In this document: positions 57,043 to 64,000 of the stretch, in pieces
How the letters are laid out: every line of letters starts with the position of its first letter
Numbering within the stretch: the first letter of the stretch is position 1
Assembly (NCBI GenBank): GCA_036873755.1
Contig: JAVTVY010047932.1
Coordinates: 165,099 to 229,098 of the forward strand
DNA: 64,000 nucleotides
From: Hanleya hanleyi
Lineage: Eukaryota; Mollusca; Polyplacophora; Lepidopleurida; Hanleyidae
Direction of reading: 5' to 3'
Program-made: the position numbers and the translations under genes
The notes under the pieces: model-generated
Databases searched by the model: none
Told to the model about the DNA's origin: nothing
What the model saw: only the letters and a program-made list of their open reading frames with translations

Positions 57043-60000
57043 CGGGCCCTGTCACTAGCTGTGGGGTGGCAGGGCCTAACCAGTTGCACAGGGAAGTGGA
57101 AAATTCGGAGCCATGGTTCACGAATACTGTTGGAGGAGTGCCTACGGTGGTGGCAAAGCTGGGTGGCATCCCAGTGAATTGTTTGATTGATACCGGCTCT
57201 ATGGTATCAACTGTGACAGAGTCATTCTTCCAACAGTATCTTGCCAGCCAGTTTGGACAGCCACGTCCAATAGGCGGTTGGTTCAGTTTAAGGGCAGCCA
57301 ATGGTTCCGAGATTCCGTTTTCTGGATACATCGAGATGGATGTTGTAGTCAACAATGTATGTTGCTCTAATGCAGGCATCCTGATCGTGAGGGACACTGG
57401 TGACAACCCCCGGAAGAAGACGATTCCTGGACTCTTGGGGACAAATGTTCTGCAGCACCTACCACAATATCAGATCTTGTTTCCACCCATACAAGAAGAT
57501 CACATGAGTGTATGCAGGGTAGCAGGAAACGACGAGGTGGTGGTTCCAGCAGAAAGCTATAGTGACTTGAGGGTGGTAGGGGGATATTCCGGTCCTTGCG
57601 CCATCATAGAACCATTACAGGCACCATTACCAGGAAATATCATGATAGCTCGGACACTAGTTGACACTTCCACAGGATCATACTATGTAAAGGTGATCAA
57701 CCTCGGGAAAGAAGACATATGGTTGAAACCCAGAACGAGAGTCGGGGTCGTTACGCCAGCTGAGCTTCAAGGCAATCAGGTTGTGCTCAGTGTAACAGAA
57801 AACGAAATCATCGTCAGCAAACAAACAACTTCTCTAGTGCAGGAACCACAAGACTGGCAGTCGGGGAAGCAAGCAGAGTCCATTCCAGGTTTAGACCTAT
57901 CTGGATTCAAGGGAACAGACGATGAGAAGATGGAAGTCAACAAATTATTTAGGAGGTTTCGTCCCATCTTTGCTGAGGATTCAGATGACCTCGGACACAC
58001 AGACATAGTTCAACACAGCATTCCAACGGTGGATGACGCTCCCATACGACAGCCATATCGCCGTATACCACCACATCACCTTCAAGAAGTGAAGGATCAG
58101 ATTGACCAAATGCTCAAAAAGGGTGTGATTCGACCAAGTGCCAGTGAGTATGCCAGTCCAATCGTCTTAGTGAAGAAGAAGTCCGGAGCTTTAAGGATAT
58201 GTGTTGATTATAGACTCCTTAATGCAAAAACGCGAAAGGATGGCTACCCTCTACCTCGCATAGAAGAGTCGATGGACGCTCTGGTTGGATCCAAGGTCTT
58301 CTCAACCATGGACCTAAAATCTGCATACCATCAAGTCGAAGTCAAGGAGGGAGACAAGAGAAAAACTGCTTTCACATCCCCGCTCGGGCTTTTCGAGTTT
58401 AATCGCATGCCGTTCGGCCTCTGCTCTGCCCCGGCAACGTACCAACGGTTAATGCAGCAAGTGTTCCGGGACGAGGTGTTTCAAATAATGCTGGTGTACC
58501 TAGATGACATTGTGTGCTACTCCAAGACAATGAGGGATCACATAAAAAGATTAGAGGTGATTTTTCAGAAGCTGTTTGACCTTGGGTTAAAACTAGAACT
58601 CTCCAAATGCAAGTTTTTCGGTGAGAAGGTCAAATACTTGGGACACTGTATCTCCGCGGAAGGTGTAGCTACGGATCCTGACAAGATCACATCGGTGAAG
58701 AACTGGCCTGTCCCAACCACCTTGAAGCAGCTTAGGTCATTCATTGGCTTCGCGAGTTACTACAGGAGATTTGTGCCCGGGTTTGCTCAGATAGCAACAC
58801 CCCTGCATAATTTGGTCTCACAGTGTTTGAGTGAATCAGGACAGAAAAGGAAATCAGTGTTGTTGGGGGCCCGCTGGGATGACAAGTGTCAGTGTGCATT
58901 CAACGACCTGAGAAGAGGTTTGACAACGGCACCAGTGCTGGGGTATGCGGACTACACCATCCCATTTATTCTAGAAACTGATGCCTCCAACAATGGCCTG
59001 GGAGCTGTCCTCTCCCAGAAACAGGACGGAAAGTTACGTGTTATCGCATATGCTAGCAGGGGACTTCGTGGAGCTGAGCGAAACATGTCCAACTACAGTA
59101 GCAAGAAGTTGGAGCTTCTGGCATTGAAATGGGCGATTACCGATAAGTTTCGGGATTATCTGCTCGGGGCCAAATTTACAGTGTACACGGACAATAACCC
59201 GCTAACCTACCTCTTGACCAAAAGCAAGCTTCCGGCGGTGGAACAGAGGTGGGCATCATCATTAGCATCGTTTGACTTCGCCATAAAATACCGACCTGGG
59301 AAACACAACCTGAATGCAGATGCTCTCTCACGTCGCAGCGATTTCATTGCAGAGGCAGAGGAAATTCATTACATCATGGCAGGTCTGACCGATACCACAG
59401 TTGTCCCACCAGGCCTCAGGGAACAGTTACAACAGGACAGGCTAACCCAGGAACGTGTCATAATCAGTTCTAATGAGGGCTCACTGGCACACTGTGCCCC
59501 GCTGACAGCATTGCCCAACCTGACTCTTGCGAGCTTGGCAGACCTACAAGTCAAGGATGAAGTCATCTCCAAGGTGCTAGAATATTGGAGGACTGGAAAG
59601 AAGCCTGACCAGCAGGAAAGGCAGGCCTTGTCAGTAGAAGTCTGTTTGCTGCTGCGGCAATGGGATCGTCTCGTGGAACAGGATGGTGTACTGTATAGGA
59701 AATTACATGATCCGGTGCAAGGTAGAACGCAACAGCTGGTCTTGCCACACTGCCTGAGGGAGCGGGTACTACAAGGACTACATGATAATCTTGGCCATCA
59801 AGGAATAGAGCGGACCGAAGCATTGATTCGAGCCAGATACTACTGGGTGAAACTTCACGACACTGTTTGTGACTGGCTGAGTAAATGTGAGAGGTGCACC
59901 CTCGCAAAGATGCCTGCAAAGCCCATTAGGACACCTATGGGAACTCTGCGTGCTACAAGACCATTGGAAGTCTTAGCCATTGACTTCACAGTACTGGAAC

Positions 60001-60770
60001 CATCTGCTACGGGTCTGGAAAACGTGCTTGTCATGACCGATGTCTTCACAAAATATACAGTGGCGGTAGCAACACGAAATCAGAAGGCACCAACAGTGGC
60101 ACAGATTTTAGTTCAAGAGTGGTTCATGCATTATGGTGTACCCCTGAGGATTCACAGTGACCAGGGTAGGAATTTCGAGTCACAGTTGATCGCCAGCTTA
60201 TGTACATATTACGGCATAACCAAGTCCCGAACAACACCATACCACCCGCAAGGTAATGGACAATGTGAGCGCTATAACCGTACCTTACATGATCTCTTGA
60301 GAACTCTGCCCCTCAAAAAGAAGCGACGGTGGCATGAACATCTGAAAGAGGTTGCCTTCGCATACAATGTGACTCCTCATGGATCCACCGGTTTAGCTCC
60401 CTTCTACATGATGTTTGGCAGAGACAGCAGGCTACCAGTAGAGTTCCTTACGGGTTTGCGAGATCCCGAGGCATCCGGCTCTGGAGACTGGGCAGAAGAG
60501 CACCAGAAGAGGCTACAAGATGCATACCTCCTGGCCAGTAAGAACTTGCAGCATGGAGCAGAGCTGCGGAAAAAAGGATATGATCGAAAGGCTCAGGGAG
60601 CTCCCATCAGCACTGGCACCAGGGTGTATGTACGCCAGCGGGGATTGAAGGGACGCAACAAGATCCAGGACCAATGGAACAGCAGTAGTGCTGCAGCATG
60701 GGCCCTGCATGAGACAAGCACCCAAACCGGAATTTTACCAAAAGGCATCATATATCACTGTGTTCCTTAG
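57024..60770 (+). CDS. Ty3/Gypsy Pol (protease, RT, RNase H, integrase), C-terminus truncated
   Basis: The frame opens after a stop at 57021-57023 and overlaps the gag end in the -1 frame. There is no ATG near the start (a GTG lies at 57066), so a frameshift or readthrough is implied. Counting from 57066: protease DTGS at 42-45; RT with LVKKKSGALRICVDYRLLN and YLDD at 478-481; RNase H starting at ETDAS near 639; integrase with an HHCC finger (LGHQGIERT ... CERC) and catalytic D973, D1032, E1068 (D-D-35-E). The RT-RNase H-integrase order defines Ty3/Gypsy. The C-terminal GPY/F-type module is cut after about GRNKIQDQWNS (near 60683), and the last 29 residues are foreign. Confidence 0.95.
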   Translation, partial: DGVDKLAGPVTSCGVAGPNQLHREVENSEPWFTNTVGGVPTVVAKLGGIPVNCLIDTGSMVSTVTESFFQQYLASQFGQPRPIGGWFSLRAANGSEIPFSGYIEMDVVVNNVCCSNAGILIVRDTGDNPRKKTIPGLLGTNVLQHLPQYQILFPPIQEDHMSVCRVAGNDEVVVPAESYSDLRVVGGYSGPCAIIEPLQAPLPGNIMIARTLVDTSTGSYYVKVINLGKEDIWLKPRTRVGVVTPAELQGNQVVLSVTENEIIVSKQTTSLVQEPQDWQSGKQAESIPGLDLSGFKGTDDEKMEVNKLFRRFRPIFAEDSDDLGHTDIVQHSIPTVDDAPIRQPYRRIPPHHLQEVKDQIDQMLKKGVIRPSASEYASPIVLVKKKSGALRICVDYRLLNAKTRKDGYPLPRIEESMDALVGSKVFSTMDLKSAYHQVEVKEGDKRKTAFTSPLGLFEFNRMPFGLCSAPATYQRLMQQVFRDEVFQIMLVYLDDIVCYSKTMRDHIKRLEVIFQKLFDLGLKLELSKCKFFGEKVKYLGHCISAEGVATDPDKITSVKNWPVPTTLKQLRSFIGFASYYRRFVPGFAQIATPLHNLVSQCLSESGQKRKSVLLGARWDDKCQCAFNDLRRGLTTAPVLGYADYTIPFILETDASNNGLGAVLSQKQDGKLRVIAYASRGLRGAERNMSNYSSKKLELLALKWAITDKFRDYLLGAKFTVYTDNNPLTYLLTKSKLPAVEQRWASSLASFDFAIKYRPGKHNLNADALSRRSDFIAEAEEIHYIMAGLTDTTVVPPGLREQLQQDRLTQERVIISSNEGSLAHCAPLTALPNLTLASLADLQVKDEVISKVLEYWRTGKKPDQQERQALSVEVCLLLRQWDRLVEQDGVLYRKLHDPVQGRTQQLVLPHCLRERVLQGLHDNLGHQGIERTEALIRARYYWVKLHDTVCDWLSKCERCTLAKMPAKPIRTPMGTLRATRPLEVLAIDFTVLEPSATGLENVLVMTDVFTKYTVAVATRNQKAPTVAQILVQEWFMHYGVPLRIHSDQGRNFESQLIASLCTYYGITKSRTTPYHPQGNGQCERYNRTLHDLLRTLPLKKKRRWHEHLKEVAFAYNVTPHGSTGLAPFYMMFGRDSRLPVEFLTGLRDPEASGSGDWAEEHQKRLQDAYLLASKNLQHGAELRKKGYDRKAQGAPISTGTRVYVRQRGLKGRNKIQDQWNSSSAAAWALHETSTQTGILPKGIIYHCVP

Positions 60771-61195
60771 GATGTCAGGAATCAGGATATCCATGATGCC
60801 AAGCTGAAATCACATTACAATTAAAATTGTGGGCGTTAGAATGGAGGTGGTGTATACCCACACTCCTGTTAACTGAAACGGCACATTCCGCTTCACCCGA
60901 CAATTCGACATAACCGATTTTATTGCTTTTTCAGTTTTGATACATATAATTGTCTCAGCAGAGCTTTCCCAGGTAAATAAGGTTCAAATTAATCTATTCC
61001 CAACAATTATTGTTGGCCATAACAGTGTTTCGGATAACAACGCATATAGCATGGGTCCCAAAACTGGATTATTTTCCGAGTAATCCAAACCGGCATTTTA
61101 CCAAAGGTCATCATATATCAAACTGATCGTTATGGTACCAGGAGTAAGGAAATTTATGATGCCAAGCTTGAATACAATTACAAACCAAGTTGTGA
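60722..61195. repeat. Diverged direct repeat after the Gypsy break
   Basis: CAAACCGGAATTTTACCAAA ... CATCATATATCA ... GATGCCAAGCTGAAATCACA at 60722-60820 recurs as CAAACCGGCATTTTACCAAA ... CATCATATATCA ... GATGCCAAGCTTGAATACAA at 61087-61175, about 360 bases on. Confidence 0.75.
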
Positions 61196-61602
61196 CCTAT
61201 TTTCCATGGGGGGGGGGGTTATCAATCGTATTTTTAATATAACTGTACTATAAATTTTGGCTGCTGATAACCTACTCTGTTGTTATGATTTTCTTGCTGC
61301 AGGTTAGTGTAGCATACCCGATATATGTTAATAAGATTCCACAGAATGGCTGACCACCCTCCAAGAAGAGCGGGTGACGTTAGAAAAAGGTATTTCGGGG
61401 TAGCCTGTTCGCCAATGTTTTTACACAATAAGGAATGGACCTACTTCCATCGAAAAAGTGTACATTATTGTGAGGACGAGTACTGGTTCTCAATGGTATG
61501 TACACCTATGTGCCATACAGATGCCCATCCGCCATGTCGTACATTCTTCATCAGCTTCTTGTCATTCCTCTTGTTCATAAAGGAATTAACGTTAGTATCA
61601 GA

Positions 61603-62690
61603 ATGGCGGAATTCGGTGTTGCTGCCCCTACCAAGAAGGCCAGATTGAACAATTTGGAGTAGAATCCTGCATATATTGTTCTGGGTCTTTCACAGGACCT
61701 ACGAAGTAGTGTGACTAACGTCACAGGACCTACGAAGTAGGGTGAGGAAGATGACTACGGAGTCCATGCGTAATGTTACAGGTCACCTAGATGACTTGGG
61801 GGTCCAAGTTCAGAACTTCCGGGTAACAGTCTTCTAATGCATTTTCATGCCAAACATCATGGTTCTAATGTCAACGGTTCTCCTTATTTTGCCGACGAAA
61901 AGAATCGGATGGACTGACTTATTCATCACCAGACAATTTGCAAATGAGAGCCTACTTCGTAGGAAAAGAAAAATTCGCCTGTTCTTCCTGACACTACGAA
62001 GCTGGAATCTTTATTTTCAGCCTGCGATCAACAACGGGATGACCTACTCGAGAATATAACAGACATCCTCGATGGAGTGAAAACATTTAGATATCACAGA
62101 GATTGTAGGTCGACGTATTGTAGTCGGCACCACATACAGAGATTAATTAAGCCGAGGGACAGTGGAAGCATTAGAAGTTCATCGGTTGCTTCTACCAGCA
62201 GCATTCCAGGAGATGACACTGCTTTTGTCAGAGGACCACAGTTGTCGAAATCTGCATTTGACTGGAAAAGCAATTGCTTTATTTGCGGCATGCGCTATTT
62301 TTCTTCTCACAGATATCCAGCAAGCAATGCTAACTGGTCTGTGGTAGCAACAGTCGTAGACAACACGTGTGATAACATCTACAGAAAGGTTGTAGATGCT
62401 GCAGAAAAGCAAGAAGACTGAAATGCTTCAACGCCTTCGTGGTGCTGGACCAGATCTAATAGCTGCAGATGCCAGGTATCACCGGAAAAAGAAAATTCAA
62501 AATGTATCATGGCAGGTAAATTCGAGTTGGAAAAATCGGAAAGTGCTCACATCGCTATTTTCAGACAGGTCAAAGAAGAATTCTATCACCGAGTTATGTT
62601 TGAGAACGAGGTGTATCTTTTGAAAACACTGCGCAATCGTTACCAGGAGCTTGCCGTCGGAACAGACGGTAAGGATGCTTAGGCATACAC
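61603..62690 (+). pseudogene. Transposon-associated protein relic, N-terminal part, left arm
   Basis: ATG at 61603 opens MAEFGVAAPTKKARLNNLE before a TAG. Ignoring that, ESCIYCSGSF (C-x2-C) follows. After the MITE insertion come YHRDCRSTYCSRHHIQRLI and LSKSAFDWKSNCFICGMRYF (second C-x2-C), TCDNIYRKVVDAAEKQ, then GPDLIAADARYHRK. I recall C-x2-C, YHxxC, a second C-x2-C and D-L-(I/V)-A-A-(D/E)-A-x-YH in this order at the N-terminus of the same invertebrate protein whose C-terminal part lies in foldback A. The cysteine and histidine pattern suggests zinc binding. Several stops and shifts disable it. Confidence 0.5.
61691..61966. mobile_element. MITE with CCTACGAAGTAG ends, inserted in left arm of foldback B
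   Basis: CCTACGAAGTAG (61698 and 61729) is mirrored by CCTACTTCGTAGG (61951). The interior has AACGGTTCTCCTTATTTTGC and AGTCTTCTAATGCATTTTCATGCC, matching 19035-19877 inverted. The right arm (around 63555-63600) lacks it, giving a clean empty site. Confidence 0.85.
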
Positions 62691-62849
62691 TTCTGAGAAG
62701 TTAAAACACCAGCTAATTCAAGAATCGCCAGAACTCTCTTCAATACCACAGCCACGGTTGTCGGATTTAGTATGTTCATCCGAGATCTCTGTTGGGGAGG
62801 CCCTGGTCAAGGTCCGTAATTTCTGACCATTATTGAATTAGCCGGTGTT

Positions 62850-63661
62850 TTAACTTCTGAGAAGTGTGTGCCGAAGCATTCTTAACGTCTATTCCAACGG
62901 CAAGCTCCTGGTAACGATTGCGCAGTGTTTTCAAAAGATACACCTCCTTCTCAACCATAACTGGGTGATAGAATTCTTCCTTCACCTGTCTGAAAATAGC
63001 GATGTGAGCACTTTCCGATTTTTCCGATTCGAAGTTACCTGCCATAAGACATTTTGGAAGACAATTCTTTTTCCGGAGATACCGGCATCTGCAGCTATTA
63101 GATCTGGTTCAGCACCACGAAGGCGTCGAAGCATTTCAACGTATCCTTGCTTTTCTGCAGCATCTACAACCTTTGTGTAGATATTATCACATGTGTCGTC
63201 TACGACTGTTGCTACCAGGGACCAGTTAGGATTGCTTGCAGAATATCCGTGAGAAGAAAAACAGCGCATGCCGCAAATAAAGCCATTGCTTCTCCAGTGA
63301 AATGCAGATTTCGACAACTGTGATCTTCTGATAACAGCAGTGTCATCTTATGGATTACTGCTGGTAGAAGCAGCCGATGAACTGCTACCGCTCCCACTGT
63401 CCCTCTGCTTAATTAATCTCTGTATGTGGTGCCGACTGCAATATGTCGACCTACAATCTCTTTGATATCTAAATGTTTTCACTCCATCGAGGATATCTGT
63501 TTTATTCTTTCGCAGGACTTAGCGATTCCAGCTTCGTAGTGTCAGGAAGGACAGGTGGATTCTTCTTTGAGAAATACCCAGAACAAAATATGCAGGATTC
63601 TACGTCAAAAATGTCCAATCTGGCCTTCTTGGTAGGGGGCAGCAACACTGAATTACGCCAT
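62850..63661 (-). pseudogene. Transposon-associated protein relic, right arm copy
   Basis: Minus-strand counterpart of 61603-62690. The ATG at 63661 is followed by GCG TAA, a stop not present in the other arm. Open pieces read SKSAFHWRSNGFICGMRCF, CDNIYTKVVDAAEKQGYVEM and LRRLRGAEPDLIAADAG, then in another frame HIAIFRQVKEEFYHPVMVEK and TLRNRYQELAVGIDVKNASA. The first cysteine of the second C-x2-C is changed to glycine. It preserves a longer frame than the left copy. Confidence 0.5.
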
Positions 63662-64000
63662 TCTGATACTAACGTTAATGTTTTTTAATAAACAAGAGGA
63701 ATGACAAGAAGCTGATGAAGAGTGTACGACATGGCGGATGGGCATCTGTATGGCACATAGGTATACATAGCATTGAGAATCAGTACTCGTCCTCATCATA
63801 ATCTACACTTTTCCGATGAAAGTAGGTCCATTCCTTATTGTGTAAAAAACATTGCCGAACAGATTTAACCTCCCCCCCTCCCCCTCGCGCAATACCTTTT
63901 TCTAACGTCACCCGCTCTTCTTGGAGGGTGGTTAGCCATTCTGTGGAAGCTTATAAACATATATGGGATATGCTTCTCTAACCTGTAGCAAGAAAATCAT

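Larger units (their letters stand above)
55925..60683 (+). mobile_element. Ty3/Gypsy retrotransposon body, 3' end missing
   Basis: Primer binding site, gag and pol are in order and the ORFs are open, but the sequence changes within the last pol domain. No polypurine tract or 3' LTR follows. The copy therefore could not complete replication from this locus, although gag and most of pol look recently active. Confidence 0.85.
61285..64000. mobile_element. Foldback locus B: inverted duplication running off the window
   Basis: The left arm 61285-62720 is the complement of 62834-64000. Shared landmarks are GATTTTCTTGCTGCAGGTTA at the outer end, CCACAGAATGGCTGACCACC / GGTGGTTAGCCATTCTGTGG, and the inner ACTTCTGAGAAGTTAAAACAC. 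About 113 bases of loop separate the arms. The arms are diverged and each has private stops. The left arm is longer because of a MITE at 61691-61966. The outer end is not reached on the right. Confidence 0.85.

Overview
The window looks like nuclear DNA of a mollusc (bivalve or gastropod). It is AT-rich and intron-dominated with GT-AG introns. The ACATGT palindrome is very frequent, and it holds SINE tails ending in CACTCACTC plus the tandem repeats around GTCCGTCCGTC and AGAGTTATGGCCC that I associate with molluscan genomes. There is no prokaryotic gene organisation. The species call is inference; I cannot search a database.

One host gene can be supported. Seven + strand exons between 7653 and 51765 join in one reading frame with matching intron phases. 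They encode a proline-rich scaffold with repeated tyrosine motifs (YIEP, YEDP, YIEP, YLEP, YEEP, YEEP) and a basic, lysine-rich C-terminal part. This resembles the unstructured region of the SLP-76/BLNK family of SH2 adaptors. No SH2 or SAM domain lies in the window, so both ends are probably outside it. Two short ATG exons (14459 and 16784) end in the correct phase to splice onto the second tyrosine exon and may be alternative starts.

Most of the rest is mobile DNA in and around the introns. From left to right: a decayed DIRS-type reverse transcriptase fragment (1-924); foldback locus A (1743-6067) with relics of an invertebrate transposon-associated protein; MITEs and SINEs; an element with CAGGG ends and repeated AATTGAGTTTTC motifs (10841-12476); a 40-bp minisatellite; a 1.93-kb segment present twice at about 99.6% identity (20140 and 25880) around 3.8 kb of foreign DNA carrying a truncated tyrosine recombinase; a 23-bp minisatellite of about 56 copies (27985-29275); an 8.4-kb element with 186-bp inverted terminal repeats and an internal complementary region as in DIRS elements, carrying a recombinase relic and a Penelope-like reverse transcriptase (32174-40560); a TACAGT-ended TIR element (42363-45036); a 4.8-kb TIR element with AATCCTATAAGATT arrays and a spliced minus-strand gene (45992-50782); a TTAA-bounded element with a THAP-domain relic (51941-53467); a Ty3/Gypsy retrotransposon with long gag and pol ORFs but a truncated 3' end (about 55.8-60.7 kb); and foldback locus B (61285 to the window end).

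The best candidates for something new are the 8.4-kb DIRS-architecture element holding a Penelope-like reverse transcriptase, the two foldback loci that appear to carry opposite halves of one protein family, and the 4.8-kb TIR element with its own spliced gene. The host gene with two possible alternative first exons is the main conventional biology.
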